DNA from: Desulfosarcinaceae bacterium | Lineage (GTDB): Bacteria; Desulfobacterota; Desulfobacteria; Desulfobacterales; Desulfosarcinaceae | Direction of reading: 5' to 3' | NCBI GenBank assembly: GCA_030066015.1 | Contig: JASJCL010000010.1 | Location: 18,287-82,286, forward strand | Length of the DNA: 64,000 nucleotides | Shown here: piece after piece, positions 54,317-63,334 of the stretch | How positions within the stretch are numbered: position 1 is the first letter of the stretch | Layout of the letters: the number at the start of each line of letters is the position of its first letter | Notes under the pieces: generated by a model | The model's input: the letters and a program-made list of their open reading frames with translations, nothing else | Told to the model about the DNA's origin: nothing | Databases searched by the model: none | Translations under genes and position numbers: made by a program

Positions 54317-54674
54317 CGCATCCGTCTCCCCGAGGATCTTCATTACCTCTATCTTTTTCTGCCGCGGTCCGGCAGAAAGTTGAATTCTCGAATAGCTCAA
54401 TTTGAAATGTCAGGCCTTCCACCACCAGATGACGCTCGGCCATGGTGCCCGTCTCTCGACCAGCAAACCGGGTGCAGGTAGAGCCCACTGCTGCGGAAAT
54501 GTACAGGTGATCGTCGTAGCGCAGACACAAGGGTGGGCCCGCAGTGAGGGTGTCGATCCGTATCTGCTCCGTTACGATTTCACCGCTATTGGCCGGGAAC
54601 AGAAGGCGTGTCAAAGCCACATCCGCAGCCATCGCGGCGCTCGCACGGGCGCTTGTATATGGCAGCCTTATCAT
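54141..54674 (-). CDS. possible small hypothetical protein in the EPS operon
   Basis: The first roughly 105 residues look protein-like (EQIRIDTLTAGPPLCLRYDDHLYISAAVGST, ERHLVVEGLTFQIELFENSTF), with alternating strands. The rest of the frame is the shadow of the chain-length determinant gene, which it overlaps by about 175 bases. It has no good ribosome site and no recognised family. It could be a gene whose 3' end was altered, or chance. Confidence 0.25.
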   Translation of the reverse strand: MIRLPYTSARASAAMAADVALTRLLFPANSGEIVTEQIRIDTLTAGPPLCLRYDDHLYISAAVGSTCTRFAGRETGTMAERHLVVEGLTFQIELFENSTFCRTAAEKDRGNEDPRGDGCDGHATSEFDRSDRHGDAPQVVSPPASTDGDAAGRWGGFDLAGSLQVLGNRSGGAARNS

Positions 54675-54920
54675 CCTACGACATATTTTGGATCCAATCG
54701 CCAGTAACCGTTCCGCGTTTCATACCGCCCATACGGGTTCATCCGATCAGCTAGCTTCGCCTTCTCCGGCCCCGCCGTCCCCTGGCGCGTCGAGGGCTCC
54801 ACCGGGGAAAAACGATCCGCTCCGATTTTCTGGCGGGCCTCAATCTCAAATCACGAAGGATGCGCCATGGCACCACCGCTTCAATCGTGAAACCAATGGT
54901 GCCATTACGCCTTGACTGTC
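54317..54920. other. 604-bp gap inside the EPS operon
   Basis: An operon of this kind rarely has such a gap. One minus-strand frame (from 54674) contains a protein-like stretch and is listed separately with low confidence. The rest (54690-54920) has no supportable frame. A small or decayed gene is possible. Confidence 0.4.
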
Positions 54921-56561
54921 TCATACAAGGGTCGCCCACCCTGCCGCAGTCACCACCAGGCAAGAGGTCCAGAACAATTTCCGACAATCTCCCCGCAGTT
55001 CTCCCAGCACCACCTCGAAGGCAAAGAATAAAACGATGACCTGGGGGATGATGCGGAGAACCTGCCCGCCCTCCGCTAAAGGAAACGGCAGCGAGGGTAT
55101 GATCACCGCGATGAAGATGATCAGAAAATCCATGGGGGTGGGTTTGAAACCCTCTCTGCGGCGGGAGTATTTCACGACCGCGATCACTAGCAAGGCGAGA
55201 AGCATAACGCCGAATTGAAACACACGCGCCATATAATCACTGTCGGTGATATCGGTGGAGAACTCTGCCCCTAATAGCAGGAGGGGGATGATGAAAAACT
55301 GCATTCCACGCAGCCATCCCATGGCCCATTGGGGCTTGGGCCAGATCAGGATGAGGGCCATCACCAGGCCCCAAATCGAGTAGCAGGCGCCAAAGATGGT
55401 GGCGACATCGCCCCCCCAAAAAGCGGGCACCAAAAGGCAGAGCGGGGCACCCCACTCCAAGGTTTTGAAGGGGATGATGATGTGGAGTCGTTGGTCACGT
55501 ATCCGCGTCAGCCGTTCGTTGAATAGGCGCTTCACCGGCCCCCGCCGTTTGAACTGCCAACCCCGCCGCCGGCAGATGGCAAGGATTAGTTCAATCATCC
55601 CGGCGAATGCCAGATAGCCGCTGATCACGATCCAGTCCGAGTGAAACCGTAGTAAAAGGGCCAGAATGATCAGGCTAGCCTGGAGTAGATAGATGGCGAA
55701 CACTGCCTCACTATGCAACAACCCAAGGCGCATCAGACGGTGGTGAAGGTGATTGGTGTCGGCCACGAAGGGAGACCGGCCCTGCCACATCCGGGTGATC
55801 ATCACCGAGAGAGTATCGAGGATCGGTACTCCTAAAATCAGAAGGGGCAGATAGGGACTGAGAGCACTCTGCTCCTGGCTGAGTTTTAAGGAGAGCCCGA
55901 CAGCCAGAAACCCCAGCAACTGGCTACCGGTATCTCCCATGAATACTGTGGCCGGGTGAGTATTGAAGCGTAAAAACCCAAATATAGCGCCCACTATGGC
56001 AAAGGCCACCGTGGCCACATCGAAGACACCTGTCTGAAAGGCAAGTAGTGCGAGACAGATGAAGATAAGGAGACTAATGCCAGCAGCGAGGCCGTCGAGG
56101 CCGTCGGACAGGTTGATGGCGTTGGTGATACCGATCACCACCATCAAGGTCAGAAAGAAGGCCAGCCCCACGGGCAGACGCGTCCCCAAGGGAAGGAGTT
56201 CTCCCAGATTTAGGATATAGAGTTCTCCCTGGACGATGAGGGCTATCGCGGCGGCCAATTGCCCGGCCAGTTTGGATTTGTAGCCCAGTTCCCGTGCGTC
56301 GTCTACCAAACCGAAGGCGACGGTGATCAGGGCGCCGACCAGAAGCGGCCCAACAAAGGTCGACGGCGGCGCCCAGAGGCCCACCGGCACCCCAATGCCG
56401 ATGGCCATGGCCAAGCCGCCAACTTTGGGCATGGGTGTACGATGGACTTTGCGGTCACTCGGCACATCCACCAGCCCCATCTGATGGGCGAGGCTGCGCA
56501 GGATCGGCACCAGGGCGATGGTGATGAACATGGCGGTCATGGCGATGGAGAGATGGATCAT
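54921..56561 (-). CDS. WecA/TagO-like undecaprenyl-phosphate sugar-1-phosphate transferase with extra C-terminal membrane domain
   Basis: The protein has 546 residues. The N-terminal 330 residues are a MraY/WecA-type transferase: DVPSDRKVHRTPMPKVGGLAM, GLVDDARELGYKSKL, NAINLSDGLDGLAAG, FMGDTGSQLLGF and HLHHRLMRLG. It starts lipid-linked polymer synthesis by loading a sugar phosphate onto undecaprenyl phosphate. The last about 200 residues (after RRRGWQFKRRGPVKRLFNERL) add some six further transmembrane segments not present in ordinary WecA (about 350 residues). The function of that part is unknown. It lies 32 bases after wecB. Confidence 0.9.
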   Translation of the reverse strand: MIHLSIAMTAMFITIALVPILRSLAHQMGLVDVPSDRKVHRTPMPKVGGLAMAIGIGVPVGLWAPPSTFVGPLLVGALITVAFGLVDDARELGYKSKLAGQLAAAIALIVQGELYILNLGELLPLGTRLPVGLAFFLTLMVVIGITNAINLSDGLDGLAAGISLLIFICLALLAFQTGVFDVATVAFAIVGAIFGFLRFNTHPATVFMGDTGSQLLGFLAVGLSLKLSQEQSALSPYLPLLILGVPILDTLSVMITRMWQGRSPFVADTNHLHHRLMRLGLLHSEAVFAIYLLQASLIILALLLRFHSDWIVISGYLAFAGMIELILAICRRRGWQFKRRGPVKRLFNERLTRIRDQRLHIIIPFKTLEWGAPLCLLVPAFWGGDVATIFGACYSIWGLVMALILIWPKPQWAMGWLRGMQFFIIPLLLLGAEFSTDITDSDYMARVFQFGVMLLALLVIAVVKYSRRREGFKPTPMDFLIIFIAVIIPSLPFPLAEGGQVLRIIPQVIVLFFAFEVVLGELRGDCRKLFWTSCLVVTAAGWATLV

Positions 56562-56593
56562 GGCGATAAGGGGAGAACCGAACCTGGATACAT

Positions 56594-57691
56594 CTATTCC
56601 TGGTTCCCAGGACGCAGCACCTGCCAGATGCGCTGGGCACTCAAGCCGTCCCAGTAAGGCGGTACCCGTGCGGGCCGGGGCCGATCAGCGATGGCTTGGC
56701 GATAGCAATCGATGATACCCTGCCGGGAAGTACCCGCCAGCACATTGGTGCCCATCGAAACGGTGATGGGGCGCTCTGTGTTCTCCCGGAGGGTGACGCA
56801 GGGTACGCCCAAGGCAGTTGTCTCCTCCTGCAGCCCACCACTGTCGGTCAGCACCACTGCAGCGTCCTGCCACAGAAAGAGGGCTTCCCGGAATCCCAGG
56901 GGCGGCAATCGTTTGATACGCGCCGACAAACCGATCCCGTGCTGCTGTAGCATCTTGCGGGTACGGGGGTGTACGGGGAAGAGAATCACTCGCTCCTCGG
57001 CGATGGTGTTCAGCGCCTCAGCAACTGTCGCAAAGATATCAGGCTGATCGACATTGGCGGGACGATGGAGGGTTAAAAAGACATAGTCACCAGCGGCCTT
57101 CTTGAGGCCCGCGGTAGGAAAGGAGAGGTGGGGCTCTTCTGCCAGTGAGCGGGCGTGATGATAGAGGTTGTCAACCATCACATTGCCCACAAGATGGATC
57201 CTCTCGGCCGCCTTGCCCTCCTTCATTAAATTGGCAGCCGCACTCGCTTCGGTCACGAAAAAAAGATCGCTGATGACATCGGTCACGAGACGGTTGACCT
57301 CCTCGGGCATGGCGATATCAAAACTACGCAGACCGGCCTCCACATGGGCGACCTGAATCTGTAATTTCTTGGCGACGATGCTGCAGGCAAGCGTTGAGTT
57401 GACATCCCCGACGACCATCACCAGGTCGGGATGCTCGGTCATGCACACCTGTTCGAAAGCCACCATGATCTTGGCTGTCTGCACTGCGTGACTCCCCGAG
57501 CCAGCGGCCAGGGCGTAATCGGGCTGGGGTAGATCAAGGTCCTCGAAAAAGGCTTGGGACATGGCATGGTCGTAATGCTGACCGGTATGCACCACACGAC
57601 AATCCAAGTCCGCGATAGCCTGAGCGGCCCTGTAAATGGGGGCGATCTTCATGAAATTGGGACGGGCGCCGGCCACCATTAGCACCTTCAT
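56594..57691 (-). CDS. wecB: UDP-N-acetylglucosamine 2-epimerase (non-hydrolysing)
   Basis: This 365-residue cytoplasmic enzyme interconverts UDP-GlcNAc and UDP-ManNAc. Signatures are VAGARPNFMKIAPIYRA, VVHTGQHYDHAMSQ, VVGDVNSTLA, HVEAGLRSFDIAMPEEVNR, LTLHRPANVD, and the C-terminal DSGGLQEETTALGVPCVTLRENTERP. It supplies ManNAc units for the polymer built by the WecA-like transferase and glycosyltransferases of this operon. The ATG overlaps the stop of the preceding glycosyltransferase by four bases. Confidence 0.96.
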   Translation of the reverse strand: MKVLMVAGARPNFMKIAPIYRAAQAIADLDCRVVHTGQHYDHAMSQAFFEDLDLPQPDYALAAGSGSHAVQTAKIMVAFEQVCMTEHPDLVMVVGDVNSTLACSIVAKKLQIQVAHVEAGLRSFDIAMPEEVNRLVTDVISDLFFVTEASAAANLMKEGKAAERIHLVGNVMVDNLYHHARSLAEEPHLSFPTAGLKKAAGDYVFLTLHRPANVDQPDIFATVAEALNTIAEERVILFPVHPRTRKMLQQHGIGLSARIKRLPPLGFREALFLWQDAAVVLTDSGGLQEETTALGVPCVTLRENTERPITVSMGTNVLAGTSRQGIIDCYRQAIADRPRPARVPPYWDGLSAQRIWQVLRPGNQE

Positions 57692-58959
57692 GGGTGGTCT
57701 CCTTCCATCGCAGGGTAGTTGGTGCGATCCGTGAACTCTGATCGCCAGACGGCTTCGATACAGTGGCCGTATCGCTCGGCGAGGTGATCGCGATTGTATA
57801 CTGAGACGACTTGACGGCGGCCATTTTCCCCCAAGCGACGGGCTTGTACAGGGTGGTCGGCCAAGTAAGTCACGGCGGCGGCGAGTGCGGCGGCGTCCTC
57901 CGGTGGGATACAGATCCCACAGCGCCCGCCGTCGACTATCTGCCGGCTCTCACCCCGCACTCCCAAAATAATGGGCCGCTGCATCGCCATGGCCTCGAAG
58001 ATCTTCGACGGAATGACGGTGCGGAACAGCGGTGTGTCCCGCAGTAGCACCATGCAGGCGTCGGCGGCGGCGAGAATCCCAGGGATACGGGATTTGGGCT
58101 GCTGAGGTAGTAGGATCACGTTGTTCAGGCCCATCGCCCGCTTCTGGCGGACCAGACGGTTCCGCTCGGCACCGTCGCCCACTAGCAGTAAAACGATATC
58201 GTTTCGATGCCGGAGTCGGCGACCCGCTTTGAGGACTGTGTCCAGACCATGGGCCATGCCGTGGGTACCGATGTAGGCGGCAACGAATTTGTTGCCGACA
58301 TTGATCTGTTTACGAAAACCGCTGCCACTAGAATTGGATGGGAAGCGATCGAGATCGGCCCCGTTAGGGATCATCGAGACCTTTGCGACAGCGACGCCAC
58401 GGGCAATGATATGACGCCTGAAGGCCCAGGTCAGAGCGATGATGTGATCGGCGTGGCGGTAGAGAAAGCTTTCGAGGGTTTCCAGGAGCCCAATGAGTTT
58501 GCGGTTGTTCAGTGCGCCCACCGCCACAATGGAGGCCGGCCACAAATCGCGAATCTCCAGTAGCCAAGGGACGGCTTTAAGACGGGCCACCAGATAACCT
58601 GCTAACGCACAGAAGAACTGCGGCGAAGTAGCCACCACCACGTCCACCCTCCCAGCCTTAGACGAAAGAGCGGTGGCCGAGATCAAGTAGGAGAGATAGT
58701 TCAGGATCCGACGTTTGACGCCCTTGTTGGCGCTGAGGAAGGTCCAGACGCGCAAAACGTGGATGCCATCCATCACCTCCCACTGCCAAAGCGGGTTGGT
58801 GTACCCCGGGTACAGCGTTCCGGCAGGGTGGTTGGGCGCACAGGTCACCACGGTGACCTGGTGCCCCGCTCGCACCCAACGTTTGGCGTTTTCATAGGTC
58901 CGTGAGGCCGGTGCGTTTACCTCCGGCGGAAAATAGTGACACAAAAAAAGGATATGCAT
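57688..58959 (-). CDS. Glycosyltransferase family 4 (WbuB-like)
   Basis: This 423-residue cytoplasmic glycosyltransferase has a GT-B fold. The opening is ILFLCHYFPPEVNAPASRTYENAKRWVRAGHQVTVVTCAPNHPAG, followed by VPWLLEIRDLWPASIVAVGAL. The sugar-nucleotide-binding half is IPNGADLDRFP, AYIGTHGMAHGLDTVL and FEAMAMQRPIILGVRGESRQIV. The closest familiar type is WbuB, which adds an aminosugar in O-antigen synthesis; donor and acceptor here are unknown. It overlaps wecB by four bases. Confidence 0.92.
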   Translation of the reverse strand: MHILFLCHYFPPEVNAPASRTYENAKRWVRAGHQVTVVTCAPNHPAGTLYPGYTNPLWQWEVMDGIHVLRVWTFLSANKGVKRRILNYLSYLISATALSSKAGRVDVVVATSPQFFCALAGYLVARLKAVPWLLEIRDLWPASIVAVGALNNRKLIGLLETLESFLYRHADHIIALTWAFRRHIIARGVAVAKVSMIPNGADLDRFPSNSSGSGFRKQINVGNKFVAAYIGTHGMAHGLDTVLKAGRRLRHRNDIVLLLVGDGAERNRLVRQKRAMGLNNVILLPQQPKSRIPGILAAADACMVLLRDTPLFRTVIPSKIFEAMAMQRPIILGVRGESRQIVDGGRCGICIPPEDAAALAAAVTYLADHPVQARRLGENGRRQVVSVYNRDHLAERYGHCIEAVWRSEFTDRTNYPAMEGDHP

Positions 58960-59003
58960 TGGTGGCGCTCTCTTACGCGAGGGATGGGTCTGTCAGATAA
59001 AGA

Positions 59004-60731
59004 TCAGGCGCAGCAGATATCGATTCGCCAGCCTGCGCTAATCGGCAAGACGGTCTGACGGGCAGAAACGATTTTGGGACAGGGTTGCCGTCGATTGAAT
59101 TCCGGACAGTACCAGCCCGCATCGATCTCGAGCGGGAGCCTGTCCCGGGCGCGGATGCTCATCAGGGGGCCCTCCGCATCGGCCACCCGAATGACCGCAC
59201 CCTCCTGAGATAAATATAGATCGGGGTGTAGGTGGAGGACGGTAGCGATCTCGTGGATGCCGCTACCGTGGATCTGGTCGTCGATCTCGATCCGCCTCCC
59301 GTGCCAGCGAATAGTGCGCTGGTGAACGGGGTGTCCCGGCAAGCGTGCGTATCCATCATGAGAGCCGGAGAAGTACAGCTCGCCTGCTCCTTTCTGCCCG
59401 AAGCCGTGCAAACTGGGGGCGGCACGGCGGGCGCAACGATGGGCGCCCCAAACCTCCGACTGGTTGATCCCGTCGATAGTGACCGTATTGTGGCCGGCAT
59501 TACCTCGATTGTATTGTCGCATGGGCCCATCCAGGTAGTGGCAGCATCCTGAATCGACGATGACACGCCGATGGCGTATGGAGAGCTCGAAACTCAGGGT
59601 ATCGCAGTGGGAATGGCCAGGTAAGTAATCTGGACCAATGGCCCCGCAGTCAACCACCAGATAATATCCGTCTGCAGGTGCCATCACAAAATAGCCACTC
59701 TGGGGAAAGGCGGTCAGGGGCGTCTGCCGCGCTACCGGCGCCGACCGGTTGGTGAGGCGGTGGTAGTAGTCGGTCAGGCTACCGACGGCATGTTCGATGC
59801 CGAAGGCGGCATCGTTGAACAAGGCGATCTGACCGTCCGGATGGCTCAGGTGGGTTAGAAAGAACACCATCCGATGGGCGATCTCTGCCAATCGTGCACT
59901 CAGGGCAACGCTATGCGGATCGGAAGCGGGTAGTAAGTTGAGAAGATCTAACAGATCCTCCAGAATCATGGCATGATACATGGGGCTGCGTTCGATGTGG
60001 CCCCCATCCGCCAAGATTTGCGCCGTGACCTGCTTCTCGAGCAATCGAAAACCGCGCCGACGCCATCGGGCAGCCGCCTTGCCCGAGAAGAAAAGGCCGG
60101 CGATGACGAGTGCTTTGATATTCTTCAGGAGATGATTGCCCAGCAGGTGAAATTCGAGATGGCGGTCCAAGTGTCGAATCTGTTGATACAAGGATGCCAG
60201 CAGTGCGTTGTCGGCGCCAGATCCATCCTGGTGGTGGATGAGAAAGAACTTGATCCAGTTGACCGTCCGCAGGGAGATGGGAAAGGCGTCCCAGGCGTCC
60301 GGCATCCCCTTTGGATTGGCTTGGGACCAGGCGTGCATCAGTGAGAAACCATCCGACGACGGCAGCGGCAGGTCGGGGAACAGGTAGTCGAAGTAGTGCA
60401 AATGATAGCGCCACAGGCGCGTTGCGTCCGCAACCCGCCAGTCGATCTGTCCGGCGAAGGTGCGGTCTTGATTGAGGAAGCGAAACCGCCCATGCTGAAT
60501 GTCGCTGCGACGGATCCAACGTCGAGCCAAAAAAGGTATCCGCGGTGCCAACTGCCGCAGGGGTGGTGGCTCGGGCATCGGCCGCAGGTGGCGCGCCCTC
60601 GACCTCTGCCATTGTCCGGCCCATAACCATCGACTACGATGGCGCAGTTGGTAGGCCACCTGGATCGGTTTCAAGTAAATCAGGGTCCTGAGGAACCGAC
60701 CCAGACTTGCCGCCTGGGATGCGGGTCTCAT
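59004..60731 (-). CDS. Heparinase II/III family protein
   Basis: The protein has 575 residues. An N-terminal helical alpha/alpha-toroid domain (LWRYHLHYFDYLF, WIKFFLIH, LGNHLLKNIKALVIAGLFF, HIERSPMYHAMILEDLLDLLNLL) is followed by the beta-sandwich heparinase C domain (LVVDCGAIGPDYLPGHSHCDTLSFELSI, DSGCCHYLDGPMRQYNRGNAGHNTVTIDG, QSEVWGAHR). Tyr and His residues of the lyase active site are present. In EPS loci these enzymes act on the polymer or epimerise it; the substrate is unknown. No signal peptide is obvious. The ATG at 60731 overlaps the preceding stop (TGATG), with AAGGGG close by. Confidence 0.9.
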   Translation of the reverse strand: MRPASQAASLGRFLRTLIYLKPIQVAYQLRHRSRWLWAGQWQRSRARHLRPMPEPPPLRQLAPRIPFLARRWIRRSDIQHGRFRFLNQDRTFAGQIDWRVADATRLWRYHLHYFDYLFPDLPLPSSDGFSLMHAWSQANPKGMPDAWDAFPISLRTVNWIKFFLIHHQDGSGADNALLASLYQQIRHLDRHLEFHLLGNHLLKNIKALVIAGLFFSGKAAARWRRRGFRLLEKQVTAQILADGGHIERSPMYHAMILEDLLDLLNLLPASDPHSVALSARLAEIAHRMVFFLTHLSHPDGQIALFNDAAFGIEHAVGSLTDYYHRLTNRSAPVARQTPLTAFPQSGYFVMAPADGYYLVVDCGAIGPDYLPGHSHCDTLSFELSIRHRRVIVDSGCCHYLDGPMRQYNRGNAGHNTVTIDGINQSEVWGAHRCARRAAPSLHGFGQKGAGELYFSGSHDGYARLPGHPVHQRTIRWHGRRIEIDDQIHGSGIHEIATVLHLHPDLYLSQEGAVIRVADAEGPLMSIRARDRLPLEIDAGWYCPEFNRRQPCPKIVSARQTVLPISAGWRIDICCA

Positions 60732-62029
60732 CACCCCTTCGCTTCCCGGGGTACCGATGGCAGACAGGCAGGTGCTGCGCGAAAGCGGGTGCCGGTACAT
60801 GGCCGTTTTGCCACACCCTGCTGCGCAGTATCCACCGCCGAATTGGTAAGGGCCGAAATGTCTTTAAATGCGTCTTCCAAGGCACGCTCGATGGCTGCCC
60901 TCTGACGGTAAGGGTTGTAGAAGGTGTCGATATTCTTGCGGCACCGAATGGCCAATCGGCGGCGGTGAGCCTCTTTCTGGCGGGTCCAATGATCCACCGT
61001 GCGCTTGAGGGTAGCGACGTCTTCGAGGTCGATAAAGCTACCCGAGATCCCGTCCTGAATCACCTCATGCTCCGGCTTGTGCGCGTTCAACCGCGAGTGG
61101 GTGACCACGGGGGTGCCGTAGGAGAGCGAATGGATGGCCGTCAACCCGATTCCTCCGGGGACCAGCATCACATGGGCGGCCATGATCAACTTCGCCAACA
61201 TCTGTTCATCGTAGCAGGCGCCAGTAAATCGCACCTCGTCAGCGATCCTCAGAAAACGGGCGCGTCGGCGCAGGGCGTCAGCGTAGGGTCCATCACCGAC
61301 CAGGAGGAGAATGTAAGCCTTCCGATCTGCATTCAGACGGCAGAGGAGATCGAGGGCTGTGTCAAGACGTTTTTCCGGGGTCAGACGCCCGGTGTATATC
61401 AGGATCGACTGGTCCGACGGCAAACCCAACTCGCTCTTGAGGTGACCGAGTGGCCGCTTCAGGTAGCGGTAGAAGTATCTTTTCTGGGTGTCGTAATCGA
61501 GGGAGTTGTATACCACCGTGAGCTTCTTCCGCTTAAGGCCGGCGGCTGACATCAAATTCTTGGATCTGTGGTTGTATAAAAGGAGGCCACCGCTTGAGAG
61601 GTTGTAGAACCGCCGTCTGACAAAGGCTTTCAGACCGCTCTCTTTTTTCAAAATGCCATGGGTCCACATCAAGACGGGCTGTTTAAGGCATTGGCACACC
61701 AGCGCCGAGATCCAGGTGGAGAGGTAATAAACATTGCCGAGAAAGATAACGCCGTCATAGGGCCGGAAGAAAAGTTCCTTGAGCACGCCGACCTGCCAGA
61801 GAAGTCGCTTTCGAAACCAGATATTCTTCACCTGCTTCCACCGAGGTCGATGCTTCTGAAATAGGGCGCTGGTGTCGTCGATCACCTTGAGCCCGGGAAG
61901 CTCCGACAGGATTCCGGTGGCTACGCTGAACTCAAAGGAGGACCCGGGTCTAGCATCGAGCAGGTGATCAAAAATCGGCGCCCGGTAGTGGGCCAGATAT
62001 GGATAGACTATGAGAATCTGTTTCTTCAT
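60731..62029 (-). CDS. Glycosyltransferase family 4
   Basis: This 432-residue GT-B enzyme opens ILIVYPYLAHYRAPIFDHLL and has MWTHGILKKESG, VVYNSLDYD, LIYTGRLTPEKRLDTALDLL, ILLLVGDGPY and GGIGLTAIHSLSYGTPVVTHSRLNAHKPEHEVI. The last segment resembles the donor-binding E-x7-E region, with sequence variation. A variable C-terminal tail of about 40 residues follows the fold. The sugar specificity is unknown. Stop and next start overlap (TGATG), so it is translationally coupled to the heparinase-like gene. Confidence 0.9.
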   Translation of the reverse strand: MKKQILIVYPYLAHYRAPIFDHLLDARPGSSFEFSVATGILSELPGLKVIDDTSALFQKHRPRWKQVKNIWFRKRLLWQVGVLKELFFRPYDGVIFLGNVYYLSTWISALVCQCLKQPVLMWTHGILKKESGLKAFVRRRFYNLSSGGLLLYNHRSKNLMSAAGLKRKKLTVVYNSLDYDTQKRYFYRYLKRPLGHLKSELGLPSDQSILIYTGRLTPEKRLDTALDLLCRLNADRKAYILLLVGDGPYADALRRRARFLRIADEVRFTGACYDEQMLAKLIMAAHVMLVPGGIGLTAIHSLSYGTPVVTHSRLNAHKPEHEVIQDGISGSFIDLEDVATLKRTVDHWTRQKEAHRRRLAIRCRKNIDTFYNPYRQRAAIERALEDAFKDISALTNSAVDTAQQGVAKRPCTGTRFRAAPACLPSVPREAKG

Positions 62030-62095
62030 CGTTGGGCGCAGCTAATTCGCGTTTGCGGAATACTGTTTGTTGGGGGCATCCGGTCGTTGCGGAGG

Positions 62096-63334
62096 CTAAC
62101 CGGTGCCCGGTTCGGCGGAAAGATCTGACGGGAGGATAGTCGCCAGTTCGAGGGTGCCAGCTTTCCGGAGGATGCCGAGTCGATAGCAAATGCGATCGAA
62201 AAAGGGCGCCTTCAGGCCATCTGGCCGGAGGGGACGATGCCATCGGAGCACCGGTATCCGCTCGGGTGGATGGTCCCGGGTTACCGTGGGGGCCGCGCCC
62301 AGTTCCAACAGGGTGTCGACAGTTCGGGAGACGGAGAGGTGGGACCGGAAGCGTTTGCGTGCCTCCGTCCGCAGCATCTGTAAGGCGATCGGATGGTGTC
62401 CCAGGAAATCGACACACTTGAAGGCCTCAGCGGACCACCGCCGCAAGGGGCAGATATAGCCGTCGAGGCCGCTTCGGATGATGGCTCCCATGGCGCCGGG
62501 CCCATCGCTGGTGATGGGAACCACACCCAAGCTCATCGCTTCCAGCATCACCATCGAACAGCCCTCGAATCGGGATGGCATCAATAGGAGATCGGTGCTC
62601 TCGAGGTGTTTGAGGAACTCTGCCCGCGGAACCCGCCCCATGAAATGCACCCCGGATATGGGTGCCAACCTGTCGCGGACTCTGGGCGGCACCGTGCCGA
62701 ACCAGAAGAGCCGGTGGCGTTCCCAGAAGTGCTTTTGGTCAAGTACCAGCCGGAGGATCAGATCCCCGCCTTTTATCCGAGAGAAGCCGCCGGCGAACAC
62801 GCATTTGAGCGTATGTCCCGGGGGTTGCTTGAAACGGGACGGCAGCGGCGGAGGCTGGATCCCATTGTAGACGACAGGGCATTTGGGCACAGGTACGCGG
62901 TGGTGGAGGATAAAGCGGGCTTGCATGTCATTGGAGATGGCCACCACATAGTCGCAATAGTGCATCTGAAACACTGCCAGGCTGGCGATGGAGCGCCGCT
63001 CACAATGCCCGATCACAATGAGGGGGCAGCTCAGGGCCGGAGCGATGCTCTGTAAAAAGGCATTGTCATTGTTGATGGCAAGGTCGTAGTTCACAGCCCG
63101 CATATGTTGTAACAGCTCGGCGGCGCGTTCGAGGGGCGGATCGAACTGGGAGCAGGCAAAATGGGAGACCCCTTGGGTTTGCAGCCAGGTGTCATCCGCC
63201 GGTGCCGGAGAAAGGAAGGTGACCCGATGCCCCCGCCGTACCAGCTCCTCGCTGATTTCCCGGGCATAGGTACTGATGCCGGATCCCTGATCGGGAGCCC
63301 AGGAACTCGACACCAGGATCTTCATCGATGGCAT
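62096..63334 (-). CDS. Glycosyltransferase family 4
   Basis: This 412-residue GT-B enzyme opens ILVSSSWAPDQGSGISTYAREISEELVRRGHRVTFLSPAP, then VVYNGIQPP, KCVFAGGFSRIKGGDLILRL, LFWFGTVPP and LLMPSRFEGCSMVMLEAMSLGVVPITSDGPGAM, the last holding the E-x7-E donor-site motif. The ATG at 63334 starts inside the end of the O-antigen ligase-like gene (13-base overlap). The longer frame to 63418 has no family-like sequence. Substrate unknown. Confidence 0.9.
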   Translation of the reverse strand: MPSMKILVSSSWAPDQGSGISTYAREISEELVRRGHRVTFLSPAPADDTWLQTQGVSHFACSQFDPPLERAAELLQHMRAVNYDLAINNDNAFLQSIAPALSCPLIVIGHCERRSIASLAVFQMHYCDYVVAISNDMQARFILHHRVPVPKCPVVYNGIQPPPLPSRFKQPPGHTLKCVFAGGFSRIKGGDLILRLVLDQKHFWERHRLFWFGTVPPRVRDRLAPISGVHFMGRVPRAEFLKHLESTDLLLMPSRFEGCSMVMLEAMSLGVVPITSDGPGAMGAIIRSGLDGYICPLRRWSAEAFKCVDFLGHHPIALQMLRTEARKRFRSHLSVSRTVDTLLELGAAPTVTRDHPPERIPVLRWHRPLRPDGLKAPFFDRICYRLGILRKAGTLELATILPSDLSAEPGTG

